38,960 nucleotides of DNA from Candidatus Sulfopaludibacter sp. (GTDB lineage Bacteria; Acidobacteriota; Terriglobia; Bryobacterales; Bryobacteraceae). Made by a program: the position numbers and the translations under genes. The notes under the pieces are model-generated. The model was not told the origin of the DNA. It did no database searches and worked only from the letters and a program-made list of their open reading frames with translations. This document shows positions 1 to 7,742 of the stretch, one piece after another; positions within the stretch are counted from its first letter, which is position 1, and every line of letters begins with the position of its first letter. The DNA is taken from positions 1 through 38,960 of the forward strand of contig JARLGM010000047.1 of NCBI GenBank assembly GCA_031292755.1. Reading direction: 5' to 3'.

Positions 1-1081
1 ACCGCTGAATGCGCGCCGATCCACCCTTGGCAAACGACTTCACCTGGTCCAGTGAGGCCATGGTGGTATCGCCCGGAAACGTGGTGAGCAGAGCGCCGTG
101 CGCCCATCCCAGTTTCACCGATTCGGCCGCGGACATGCCCGTCAGCAGTCCATAGAAGAAGCCCGACGCGAATCCATCGCCGCCGCCTACGCGGTCCAGC
201 ACGTCCAACTCCGCCACCGGGGCCACGTGGGTTTCACCGTCGATCCAGGCTACGGCGCTCCAACTGTGCCGGTTGGTGGAATGCACTTCGCGGAGGGTAG
301 TCGCGACCACCTTCACGTGCGGATGCTGTTCCACCACCTTATTAATCATCTCCAGGAAGGTGGCCGGGTCGAGCTTGGATTTCGACTCCGCCTCGGGCCC
401 GGGCAGTCCGAGGCCCTTTTGCAGGTCTTCTTCGTTGCCCACCAGCACGTCGACGTTCTTCACGATGCGGCCCAGCACCTCCACGGCGCGCTTGGCGCCA
501 CCGGCGATATTCCAGAGCTTCTCGCGATAGTTCAGATCGAAGCTCACCACCGCGCCCGCATCCTTGGCCGCCTGCGCGGCTTCGATCACCAGCTCGCCGG
601 TGGTTTCCGAGAGGGCCGCGAAGATGCCGCCCGAGTGGAACCAGCGCACGCCCTGGCCGAAGATGGCCTTCCAATCGAAATCGCCTGGCTTGAGCAGCGC
701 GCCGGCCTCATTGCACCGGTTGTAGAAGACGACCGGGGCGCGCACGCCCTGTCCGCGATCCGAATAAACCGCCGCGATATTGGGCCCGTTGACGCCATTG
801 TGCTTGAACTGCTTGTAGAAAGGCTTCACGCCCATCGCTTTGACGCGCTCGCGCACCAGGTCGCCGATGGGGTAGTCCACCATGGCCGACGCAATTCCCG
901 TGTTCAGGCCGAAGCAATCGGCCAGATTGGCGGCGCAGTTGAATTCGCCGCCGCTGACGTGAATGTGGCACTCCGTGGCTTTGCGAAACGGAATCACTCC
1001 GGGGTCCAGCCGGTGAACCAGCGCGCCTAAGGAGAGGAAGTCCAGGGCGCCGTCTTGACGAATAGTGAGAGCTTGACTCAT
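1..1081 (-). CDS. kdgK: PfkB-family sugar kinase, probably 2-keto-3-deoxygluconate kinase (3' end cut by window edge)
   Basis: The minus-strand frame is open from ATG at 1081 to the window edge: 360 codons, no stop seen, so only the last residues are missing. The protein begins MSQALTIRQDG. It carries a GGEFNCA substrate-side motif, the segment SFDLNYREKLW typical of KDG kinases, and near residue 298 the PfkB signature GGGDGFASG, whose Asp is the catalytic base. Family knowledge: these cytosolic enzymes phosphorylate a sugar or sugar acid with ATP, here most likely 2-keto-3-deoxygluconate. AGGA lies about 7 nt before the ATG. The gene is divergent from an SDR dehydrogenase at 1309, which fits uronate or deoxy-sugar-acid catabolism. 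The substrate is inferred; another PfkB substrate is possible. Confidence 0.85.
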   Translation of the reverse strand, partial: MSQALTIRQDGALDFLSLGALVHRLDPGVIPFRKATECHIHVSGGEFNCAANLADCFGLNTGIASAMVDYPIGDLVRERVKAMGVKPFYKQFKHNGVNGPNIAAVYSDRGQGVRAPVVFYNRCNEAGALLKPGDFDWKAIFGQGVRWFHSGGIFAALSETTGELVIEAAQAAKDAGAVVSFDLNYREKLWNIAGGAKRAVEVLGRIVKNVDVLVGNEEDLQKGLGLPGPEAESKSKLDPATFLEMINKVVEQHPHVKVVATTLREVHSTNRHSWSAVAWIDGETHVAPVAELDVLDRVGGGDGFASGFFYGLLTGMSAAESVKLGWAHGALLTTFPGDTTMASLDQVKSFAKGGSARIQR

Positions 1082-1146
1082 TGCGGTTCCTTTGATGGGT
1101 GGCGTATTGTTTCGCGCCAGAGATTCAGACACGAATTGGATCTTTC

Positions 1147-1176
1147 ACGCTATTGCCATTGCCCGGCGCCTGTCAA
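1147..1176 (-). promoter_or_regulatory. Candidate promoter of the PfkB kinase gene
   Basis: On the minus strand TTGACA (1176-1171) is a perfect -35 box. An 18-nt spacer leads to TAGCGT (1152-1147), a weak -10. Transcription would start near 1140, about 60 nt before the ATG. Only the -35 is convincing. Confidence 0.3.
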
Positions 1177-1223
1177 GTTGGCGGCGCTCGCGGGATCGTT
1201 TAGCGGGACTGAAAGGTGGGAAC

Positions 1224-1266
1224 TTCACCACGGAGACGCGGAGAACGCGGAGGAAGCACGGAGAAA
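1224..1266. repeat. CCACGGAG-type dispersed intergenic repeat
   Basis: The intergenic region holds four CGGAG units at 1231, 1239, 1248 and 1259, embedded in CACCACGGAGACGCGGAG followed by related text. From memory, near-identical sequence (coding TTETRRTRRK-like peptides in one frame) recurs in many environmental bacterial genomes and is often mis-annotated as small proteins. It is therefore called a repeat rather than a gene. Function is unknown. Confidence 0.6.
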
Positions 1267-1294
1267 GGCAAGTAGGGCGGAGGTTCAGCGGCGG

Positions 1295-1300
1295 TACAAT
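1295..1300 (+). promoter_or_regulatory. Candidate -10 box of the SDR gene
   Basis: TACAAT ends 8 nt before the ATG at 1309, so the transcript would start at or just before the start codon. No convincing -35 is visible. This matches other near-leaderless arrangements in the window. Confidence 0.3.
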
Positions 1301-1308
1301 TCGGTTTC

Positions 1309-2058
1309 ATGCCAACGCCATTTCGTCTTGACGGGCTGAAAGCCCTGGTAACCGGCGGCGCCAGCGGGATTGGCGAATCCACCGCGCGCGTGCTGACCGA
1401 AGCCGGCGCGGCGGTCACGATCGTGGATGTGGACCGCGCCCGCGCCGAATCGGTTTCCGCCGAACTGCCCGGATCCTCCGTGGTGATTTTGGATATCGCC
1501 GATGAGGCCGCCGTGAACGCCGCGTTCGCCGGAATGGCGGCGCTCGATATTCTGGTAAACAACGCCGGAATCGGCCTGGTAGGCGGAATCGAAGAGACCC
1601 AGCTTCCCGATTTTCAGCGGTTGTTCCGCGTCAACGTAGAAGGCATGTTCCTGGTCACCAAGGCGGCCATGCCGCTGCTGCTGGCATCCAAAGGCAGCAT
1701 CGTCAATATCGGATCGGTGGCCGGGCTGATCGGCGTGAAGCGGCGCTTCGCGTACTGCGCCACCAAAGGCGCGGTGGTAGCGCTCTCGCGTCAACTGGCC
1801 ATTGACTACGCCGGCCGGGTCCGGGTCAATTGCATCGCGCCGGGCACCATCGCCACACCGTTCGTGGATGCCTACATCGCGAAGAATTTCGCCCATGAGA
1901 AGGAAAAAGCATGGGCCGATCTGCACGCCCGCCAACCCATCGGCCGCTGCGGATATCCGCTGGAGATCGCCCACATGGCCCTGTACCTCTGCTCGCGCGA
2001 GGCGGAGTTCGTGACCGGCTCTGTGATGACCATCGATGGCGGCTGGACCGCGGCGTAG
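1309..2058 (+). CDS. SDR-family NAD(P)-dependent dehydrogenase, resembling 2-keto-3-deoxy-L-fuconate dehydrogenase
   Basis: This 249-residue protein is a classical short-chain dehydrogenase. It has the TGGASGIG dinucleotide-binding motif (15-22), NNAG (84-87) and the catalytic set Ser136, Tyr149 and Lys153 in YCATK. The C-terminus IDGGWTAA is typical. The stretch RRFAYCATKGAV and the following NCIAPGTIATP resemble 2-keto-3-deoxy-fuconate dehydrogenases and DHRS6/BDH2-like enzymes as I remember them. It is divergent from a probable 2-keto-3-deoxygluconate kinase, which supports a sugar-acid role. The ATG at 1309 fits the conserved N-terminus, but no ribosome site precedes it. SDR membership is certain; the substrate is inferred. 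Confidence 0.85.
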   Translation: MPTPFRLDGLKALVTGGASGIGESTARVLTEAGAAVTIVDVDRARAESVSAELPGSSVVILDIADEAAVNAAFAGMAALDILVNNAGIGLVGGIEETQLPDFQRLFRVNVEGMFLVTKAAMPLLLASKGSIVNIGSVAGLIGVKRRFAYCATKGAVVALSRQLAIDYAGRVRVNCIAPGTIATPFVDAYIAKNFAHEKEKAWADLHARQPIGRCGYPLEIAHMALYLCSREAEFVTGSVMTIDGGWTAA

Positions 2059-2209
2059 CTCTTCCCACCCCGTGTAGTAAGCTGGTTTGCGGCCCATGGG
2101 GAGGCGTATGTCCTGGCTCGAATCGATGCGCTGATGTTGCGCCCAGGGACGATCGCTTCAGCTACCCGTTTTTGCAGCGGTATGGCGGCGCTCCGGCATG
2201 AATGATGAT

Positions 2210-2238
2210 TTGACTTCCTGTGCGGGTTTCAATAGCAT
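2210..2238 (+). promoter_or_regulatory. Candidate sigma-70 promoter of the S9 peptidase gene
   Basis: TTGACT (2210-2215), a 17-nt spacer and TAGCAT (2233-2238) make a plausible housekeeping promoter in the gap 2059-2250. The expected transcription start, near 2245, is only about 6 nt before the ATG at 2251. No Shine-Dalgarno sequence precedes that ATG. The rest of the gap shows no gene. Confidence 0.45.
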
Positions 2239-2250
2239 TGCCTTACGGTT

Positions 2251-4818
2251 ATGAAACTCGCGACAAAGGCCCCCTTTTTGCTTTTTCTGCCAACGCTGAT
2301 CCTCTGCGGCGCCGAGCAATATCACAAACCTCCCCAGGCGGTGATGGACATCCTCAACTCACCGGCGACGCCAGCCCTCACGCTGGACCCCACCCACACG
2401 TACGCCATGCAGGGGCGCCCCGTCCGCTACCCTCCCATCTCTGAACTGTCGCAGCCCATGCTGCGCATCGCCGGAATGCGCATCAATCCGGCCACCAACG
2501 GACTTCATAACGTGACCTTCAACAGCACCCTGTCGCTGCGCAAAATACCCGAGGGCACGGAAATCAAGGTGATGCTCCCGCCGAACCCCAAGCTCAGCCT
2601 GGGACGCTGGAGTCCCGACGGCAAACACTTCGCCTTCACCAACACCACGGCACACGCCATCGAGTTGTGGATCGGCGAGGCCGCCACCGGCCACACGCAC
2701 AGGATCGAAGGCGTGCACATTAACGATGTGATGGGTAGCGCGGGCGCAGGCGGTGGCCGCGGCGGCGCGGCAGTGGGCGGTACCGTGCAATGGATGGCGG
2801 ACAGCCGCACGTTGCTAGTCCATGAGGTCCGCGCCAATCGCGGCGCTCCGCCCCCGGAACCGCAGGTGCCCCAAGGTCCGCACGTTCAGGAGAGCCTGGG
2901 CGGCGGACGCGGCGTGGTGACCCACGAAGACATGCTGCAGAACGAGCATGACGAAGACCTCTTCGAGTTCTACGCCACGGCGCAACTGGCCACTGTGGAT
3001 TCGGTGACCGGAAAAGTGACGCCTATCGGCAAGCCGGGCATCGTCGAATCGGCGCGGCCCTCGCCCGATGGCAACTATTTTCTGGTCACCATGATTCACA
3101 AACCGTTCTCCTACCTGTACCAGGCGCGCCAGTTCCCCAAGGAAATGGACGTTTGGGACCGCAGCGGCAAACCGGTCCATCACATCGCCAGTATGCCGCT
3201 GGCCACCGGTGGGCGCGGCGGCGGTCTCGGGCCCACGGACGATCCGCTGGCGCCTCCCGCCGAGCCTCCCGCGCGCGGCACACGCGGACTCACCTGGCGC
3301 TTTAACGAACCGGCTACGCTGATGTGGATCGATGCCATCGGCGATGCACCGGCCAGAGTCGGCGCCGGGCGGAGCGGGCGCGGCGCCACTCCGCGCCCCG
3401 AACACCTCATGGCGCTGGCCGCGCCGTTCACGGGCGGGCCCAAAGAGCTGTACAAATCAGAGACCGGAATCCCCGGAGTCACCCTGTTTGAAAACGGCCA
3501 CCTGGCCCTGCTGGGCAATGGCGGCGGCCGTGGAGGGCGCGGCGGCGCGGGTGGTGGAGCAACCGGGGCGAATCGCGTATCCCGCACGCTCCTGATCGAT
3601 CTGGACAAGCCAGACCAGGCGCCGCGCGAACTCTGGAGCTACAACACCAGCGACCGGTACGCCAATCCTGGCGCCCCCATGGAAAAGATCGTGGCCGGCG
3701 GCGAGCGCGCCATCCTGATGGATAGCGACAACATCTTCCTGCAAGGCAACGGTCCCACGCCGACGGGGGATCACCCGTTCCTCAATCGCTTCAATCTCAC
3801 TACGCTGAAAACCGAAAGGCTGTTCCGCTGCGATGACGAGCATTACGAAGCGGTGGAGGGCCTGCTGGACAAACACGGCGACACGTTTTTCACGCGGCGG
3901 GAAAGCCCCACCGAACCGCCAAATTATTTCATCCGCACGGCCGCCGGGAAGCTGACCGCCTTCACCAATTTCCCCGACCCGCAGCCCATCATGCGCACGG
4001 TGAAGAAGGAACTGGTCACGTACAAGCGGCCGGATGGCGTGGAAATGTCGTTCACCCTGTACCTGCCGCCGGATTACAAACCCGGCACGCGCCTGCCGAC
4101 CATCGTTTGGGCGTACCCGCGCGAGTTTGAAGATGCCGCCGCGGCGGATGCGGTGGCGGTGACCGGATCGCCCATGCGCTTCACCGAAGTGGGAGGCTAC
4201 TCGGAAATCTTCTTCGCTCTGGACGGCTACGCCGTGCTCGATAACGCATCCATGCCGATTGTGGGCGACCGCCGCACGGTCAACGATCATTTCGTAGAGC
4301 AGGTGGGGATGGACGCTAAGGCGGCCGTCGATAAGGCCGTGGAAATGGGGGTGGCCGACCGCAACCGCGTGGGTGTGGGCGGCCACAGCTATGGCGCATT
4401 CATGACCGATACGCTGCTGGCCCACTGCGACCTGTTCAAAGCCGGCATCGCCGAAAGCGGAGCGCCCAATCGCACCCTCACGCCGTTCGGGTTCCAGAGT
4501 GAGCGCCGCACCATCTGGCAGGCGCCCGATCTATATACCAAGATCTCACCCTTCCTGTACGCCGATAAGATCAAAGCCCCGCTGCTATTGATCCACGGCG
4601 AGGCCGACGACAACGATGGCACGTTCCCCATTCAATCGCAGCGCATGTACGAAGCGGTGCGCGGCAATGGGGGCACTGTCCGGATGGTCTTTCTGCCGTT
4701 CGAAGCTCACGGCTATCGCGGTATGGAGACCATCGAACACGTCAATTGGGAGAAGCTCGCCTGGTTCGATAAGTACGTCAAAGGGGCTGGGGCGGCCGGT
4801 ACGAACAACAATAACTGA
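2251..4818 (+). CDS. Secreted S9 (prolyl oligopeptidase family) serine peptidase, glutamyl-endopeptidase (S9D) type
   Basis: The 855-residue protein has a hydrophobic N-terminal signal peptide (about residues 3-20, ending near LCGAEQ), a long beta-propeller region and a C-terminal alpha/beta-hydrolase domain. The catalytic triad reads as Ser713 in GGHSYGAF, Asp786 in HGEADDND and His820 in EAHGY. Segments such as NRTLTPFGFQ closely match plant chloroplast glutamyl endopeptidase, the S9D type, rather than classical prolyl oligopeptidase. The role is probably hydrolysis of peptides in the periplasm or outside the cell. Several Gly/Arg-rich loops interrupt the propeller (around residues 168-187, 313-330 and 420-437). 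A lipobox is not convincing because the residue before Cys is Leu. Confidence 0.9.
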   Translation: MKLATKAPFLLFLPTLILCGAEQYHKPPQAVMDILNSPATPALTLDPTHTYAMQGRPVRYPPISELSQPMLRIAGMRINPATNGLHNVTFNSTLSLRKIPEGTEIKVMLPPNPKLSLGRWSPDGKHFAFTNTTAHAIELWIGEAATGHTHRIEGVHINDVMGSAGAGGGRGGAAVGGTVQWMADSRTLLVHEVRANRGAPPPEPQVPQGPHVQESLGGGRGVVTHEDMLQNEHDEDLFEFYATAQLATVDSVTGKVTPIGKPGIVESARPSPDGNYFLVTMIHKPFSYLYQARQFPKEMDVWDRSGKPVHHIASMPLATGGRGGGLGPTDDPLAPPAEPPARGTRGLTWRFNEPATLMWIDAIGDAPARVGAGRSGRGATPRPEHLMALAAPFTGGPKELYKSETGIPGVTLFENGHLALLGNGGGRGGRGGAGGGATGANRVSRTLLIDLDKPDQAPRELWSYNTSDRYANPGAPMEKIVAGGERAILMDSDNIFLQGNGPTPTGDHPFLNRFNLTTLKTERLFRCDDEHYEAVEGLLDKHGDTFFTRRESPTEPPNYFIRTAAGKLTAFTNFPDPQPIMRTVKKELVTYKRPDGVEMSFTLYLPPDYKPGTRLPTIVWAYPREFEDAAAADAVAVTGSPMRFTEVGGYSEIFFALDGYAVLDNASMPIVGDRRTVNDHFVEQVGMDAKAAVDKAVEMGVADRNRVGVGGHSYGAFMTDTLLAHCDLFKAGIAESGAPNRTLTPFGFQSERRTIWQAPDLYTKISPFLYADKIKAPLLLIHGEADDNDGTFPIQSQRMYEAVRGNGGTVRMVFLPFEAHGYRGMETIEHVNWEKLAWFDKYVKGAGAAGTNNNN

Positions 4819-4842
4819 CCATTCCCCGCTCCGCGGCGTGAG

Positions 4843-4856
4843 GGAAGGGTCCTTCC
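4843..4856. terminator. Small hairpin between convergent genes
   Basis: GGAAGG (4843-4848) and CCTTCC (4851-4856) form an inverted repeat in the 54-bp gap between the converging S9 peptidase and vapC genes. With a 4-nt loop the stem has only 5 pairs, and no T-run follows on either strand. A terminator role is possible but weakly supported. Confidence 0.25.
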
Positions 4857-4872
4857 GATTGTTCGTGCCGGC

Positions 4873-5271
4873 TTATCGTTCTTCACCCGCAATGGCATGG
4901 AAGAACGAGACGTCTCTCATCGGATAGTGCTTGCGGTTTCGTGTCCACAACTCGGCGTTGTTGGCTACCGCGTTGGCGGCGATTAAAGCGTCCGCGACTT
5001 CGATGCCGTGGCTCCGCCGGTATCGTTGGAGATAGGCGCCGGCCTGACGCCCCACCTCTGCGTCGATGGGGACACAGGTCAGTGCCTGGAAAAGATTGCG
5101 GAGAGCATCATACTCACTTGGCCGCGCGCCGGCCCAGAGTTCCGCCACGCTAACGGGCGAGTACAGAACCGCCGCGTCGGAGTTGCTCAACTCCATCCAT
5201 CTTGAGATGACTTCCCTATTTCTGCCGCGAGAGACTTCGATCAGGATATCGGAATCGATGAGAACGGTCAT
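4873..5271 (-). CDS. vapC: PIN-domain toxin, VapC type
   Basis: This 132-residue protein has the standard PIN layout: Asp6/Asp8 in LIDSDILIE, Glu44 in SVAELWAG, Asp94 in EVADALIAANA and Asn112 in TRNRKHYP. These acidic residues coordinate the metal of the RNase site. Family knowledge: VapC toxins cleave RNA and are held inactive by a cognate antitoxin. The start overlaps the stop of the upstream antitoxin gene by 4 bp, the usual coupled arrangement. The length is normal and all active-site residues are present, so the toxin looks intact. The RNA target is unknown. Confidence 0.9.
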   Translation of the reverse strand: MTVLIDSDILIEVSRGRNREVISRWMELSNSDAAVLYSPVSVAELWAGARPSEYDALRNLFQALTCVPIDAEVGRQAGAYLQRYRRSHGIEVADALIAANAVANNAELWTRNRKHYPMRDVSFFHAIAGEER

Positions 5272-5525
5272 TTCTCGTCAAGCCGCTGCAAACGGTCACT
5301 TCGGCGGAGACTGCGAACGTACTCAACAGCGTCGACGGATTCGGGGCGACCCTTGCGAATTCCGACGAACTCCCGCATCGCCTTCGCCTGCTCGTCTCTC
5401 TTGCCCATGTATCGATCGCGTACGGCATCCCGCACGAGTTCCGAGATGCTGGTCTTGTGGCTCCTGGCTCGAGCATGTAGGGCATTCCAGAGGTGATCGT
5501 CGAGGTAGAGCTGCGTCCGCCGCAT
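5268..5525 (-). CDS. vapB: Ribbon-helix-helix antitoxin of the PIN toxin
   Basis: The 85-residue protein starts MRRTQLYLDDHLWNAL and continues with SISELVRDAVRDRY. That is a ribbon-helix-helix (CopG/Arc-like) DNA-binding fold in the first 45 residues. The charged C-terminal half is the likely toxin-wrapping tail. It lies directly upstream of vapC with a 4-bp overlap. Family knowledge: such antitoxins neutralise the PIN RNase and, alone or with toxin, repress their own promoter. A 21-bp palindrome covers the -10 region and the start codon. No Shine-Dalgarno sequence precedes the ATG. Confidence 0.88.
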   Translation of the reverse strand: MRRTQLYLDDHLWNALHARARSHKTSISELVRDAVRDRYMGKRDEQAKAMREFVGIRKGRPESVDAVEYVRSLRRSDRLQRLDEK

Positions 5526-5544
5526 GATGTATATTATACATCAT
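5524..5544. promoter_or_regulatory. vapBC operator palindrome over the -10 box and start codon
   Basis: Half-sites ATGATGTATA (5524-5533) and TATACATCAT (5535-5544) form a perfect palindrome around one central base. Read on the minus strand it contains TATAAT (5538-5533), 7 nt before the ATG of vapB, so transcription should begin at about the A of the start codon. The palindrome also overlaps that codon. It is the expected binding site for a dimeric ribbon-helix-helix autorepressor. No good -35 box is visible. Confidence 0.75.
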
Positions 5545-5617
5545 AAAATTGCCGCCTTTGAGGCGAGGGACCGAAGCTATATAATTCTCGACGCTCAACG
5601 GACCGGGAACCGACAGG

Positions 5618-5623
5618 TATAAT
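5618..5623 (+). promoter_or_regulatory. Candidate -10 box of the dienelactone hydrolase gene
   Basis: TATAAT lies 54 nt before the ATG at 5678. No clear -35 is seen 16-18 nt upstream. A strong ribosome site, GAGGAGGG (5666-5673), follows, so this gene has a conventional leader, unlike its neighbour vapB. Confidence 0.4.
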
Positions 5624-5677
5624 AGCGCGATATACGCCCGCGGTTCTACCACGCCCTGAGGCGACGAGGAGGGAAAA

Positions 5678-6541
5678 ATGTGTGATCAGGATCATTTCGA
5701 AGGGGACCGGCAAAAGTACGAAGCTCTCGGTTTGGTGACACGTAAGCAGTTCGGCATCATGTTGGGAGCGGGGGTCGCCATGATACTGCCGCGGGCTGCC
5801 AGTGCCGTCACAGTCACCGAAACGGACGTGACCGTGACGACGCCGGACGGCAGCGCCGACTGCTACTTCGTGCATCCGGCGAGCGGCGCCGTTCCCGGAG
5901 TTCTGGTGTGGCCGGACATCTTCGGCTTGCGCCCGGCGTTCCGCAACATGGGCAAACGGCTCGCCGAATCGGGGTATTCGGTGCTTGTGGTGAATCCGTT
6001 CTACCGCGTCAAGAAAGCACCGGCCGCGGAAGCCGGCGCCGCAACTCCAATCCAGGAACTCATGCCTCTCGCTCGAGCCCTGAATGAGACCACACAAATG
6101 ACCGATGCAAAAGCGTTCATCGGTTGGCTGGACGGGCAAAAATCGGTTTCGAAAAGCCGGAAGATGGGCACACAGGGCTACTGCATGGGCGGCCCGTTTG
6201 CGTTTCGTACCGCAGCCGCCGTGCCCGATCGCGTCGGAGCAGTCGCCTCATTCCATGGCGGTGGACTCGTCACCGACGCGCCCAACAGTCCGCACCTGCA
6301 GGCCGCGAAGTCCAAGGCGCAGTTCCTTATCGCGATCGCCGAAAATGACGACTCGCGCTCGCCGGGCGATAAGACCGTCCTCAAGGAGACGTTTGCTCAA
6401 GCAAACCTACCGGCGGAAATCGAAGTGTACGCCGGCGCGGCGCATGGCTGGTGCCCTCCGGATTCGCGGGTCTACAACGAGCCGCAAGCCGAGAAGGCAT
6501 GGAGCCGCTTACTCGTGCTGTACGGAAAAGCTCTGGCCTGA
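5678..6541 (+). CDS. Exported dienelactone-hydrolase-family protein
   Basis: The 287-residue alpha/beta-hydrolase carries the family triad: Cys169 in GYCMGG, an Asp at 224/225 in AENDDSR and His256 in AAHGW. The N-terminus is unusual for a cytosolic enzyme. After about 20 polar residues comes TRKQFGIMLGAGVAMIL and then PRAASA, a Tat-like signal with RK instead of RR, and a plausible signal-peptidase site. The protein may therefore act in the periplasm. Family members hydrolyse dienelactone or other esters and lactones; the substrate here is unknown. GAGGAGGG at ideal spacing fixes the start. The gene converges on the M20 peptidase gene with 15 bp between stops. Confidence 0.85.
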   Translation: MCDQDHFEGDRQKYEALGLVTRKQFGIMLGAGVAMILPRAASAVTVTETDVTVTTPDGSADCYFVHPASGAVPGVLVWPDIFGLRPAFRNMGKRLAESGYSVLVVNPFYRVKKAPAAEAGAATPIQELMPLARALNETTQMTDAKAFIGWLDGQKSVSKSRKMGTQGYCMGGPFAFRTAAAVPDRVGAVASFHGGGLVTDAPNSPHLQAAKSKAQFLIAIAENDDSRSPGDKTVLKETFAQANLPAEIEVYAGAAHGWCPPDSRVYNEPQAEKAWSRLLVLYGKALA

Positions 6542-6556
6542 CCGCCGTCGGCGCGC

Positions 6557-7741
6557 TCAACCCAACAACGCCGCGGCAGTCAGCGCATAGATCGCCGCGC
6601 ACTCCCCGATATTTCGAATCGGGACGAATTCATTCGGCCCATGAGAGACAGTCAACAACCCCGGACCAAACGAGAACGCGGGAATGCCACGCGCTGCGTA
6701 GAAGCGAGTTTCGAGCAAACCGGGACACAGCTCAAAGGCGGGCGCCTTTCCGGTGACCATTGTTATTTGGCGGGACAACACCACTCCGAGCCGCTCTAGT
6801 GGCGAGGTCGCGGCGGCGGACTCTTCCTGAAGTATCTCGACCTGGCAGTCTTCCAGCGCGTCCATCAACCGGCGCTTTTCTTCCGCGAGGTTCTCTTCCG
6901 GATTCATGCGGCGATCGATTGTGAACGAACAAAAGTCCGGCGTCACATTGAAATTTGTGCCCGCCTCGACGCGCCCTCCGAGCAGCAGGATGGACTTTCG
7001 CGCCGCGGCAGGAGCAATCTGCTGTTGCGTCTCACGAAGCTCCACTTCCTTTTTCAGATCGAGAAGCTTCTTGATTGCCGGTATCGCCCGCTCGAAAGCG
7101 TTCACACCCTCAAATTGCCGCCCTACGTGCGCCGACTTCCCGCGCATTGTGGCGCGCAACGTAATGGCGCCACGGTTGGCGTTCCAGACGATGCCGCCGG
7201 TTGGTTCCGGTGTCAGCATTCCAATCGCGTCCTTGCCCAGGACTCCACGCGCAACCAGATCCCGAGACCCCCGGGGACCAGCCGTTTCTTCGTCAGGCAC
7301 CACGACGATTCCGATGCGGCCATTGTTGAGAAGCCCTTCGTCACGTGCCGCGGCAGCGGCATGAATCATCGCGGCCAACCCGCCCTTCATATCCGACGAA
7401 CCGCGTCCAAAAAGATTCACGCCTTCCACGCGCGGCTGGAACTGATCGCGACTCTGTGCGGGAACGACATCGTAATGACCGCTAAAATACAAGGTCTGGG
7501 AGCCGGTCCCAACCGACGCGACAACGCAGTCCCCTTCTCGTTTCACGCCGCTAAAGCCAAGCCTGTCCAACTCTTCGAGTAGAGCGTGCGCGCAATCCTC
7601 ATAGTGGTTGCCGGGCGGATTCTCGGAGGGGATGGCAATCAGGCGCTGCGCCAACTCCAGCATGGCTGAGTCGCACAGGCGGTCTCGCAGCCTTTCCAGG
7701 AGCGATTCGGCGTTCTCCATTCTTGTTCTATTCTGGCGCAA
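6557..7741 (-). CDS. M20-family metallopeptidase (ArgE/DapE-like deacylase or peptidase)
   Basis: The 394-residue protein shows the M20 metal-site motifs in order: SGHYDVVPA, GRGSSDMKGG, PDEETAG with the catalytic Glu-Glu pair, PEPTGG, and HGPNEFV near the C-terminus. A dimerisation domain is inserted in the middle. Family knowledge: M20 enzymes are zinc hydrolases that remove acyl groups or cleave dipeptides. The ATG at 7741 follows the stop of the outer-membrane factor gene as TGAATG, so the two are probably translationally coupled; an alternative ATG lies at 7720. It is the last gene of the efflux operon. Whether it modifies a pump substrate is speculation. Confidence 0.85.
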   Translation of the reverse strand: MRQNRTRMENAESLLERLRDRLCDSAMLELAQRLIAIPSENPPGNHYEDCAHALLEELDRLGFSGVKREGDCVVASVGTGSQTLYFSGHYDVVPAQSRDQFQPRVEGVNLFGRGSSDMKGGLAAMIHAAAAARDEGLLNNGRIGIVVVPDEETAGPRGSRDLVARGVLGKDAIGMLTPEPTGGIVWNANRGAITLRATMRGKSAHVGRQFEGVNAFERAIPAIKKLLDLKKEVELRETQQQIAPAAARKSILLLGGRVEAGTNFNVTPDFCSFTIDRRMNPEENLAEEKRRLMDALEDCQVEILQEESAAATSPLERLGVVLSRQITMVTGKAPAFELCPGLLETRFYAARGIPAFSFGPGLLTVSHGPNEFVPIRNIGECAAIYALTAAALLG

Positions 7742-7742
7742 T

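Noticed and set aside
1055..1339. Small plus-strand open frames coding TTETRRTRRK-like peptide
   Set aside because: This is the dispersed CGGAG repeat read as protein, a known source of spurious annotations.
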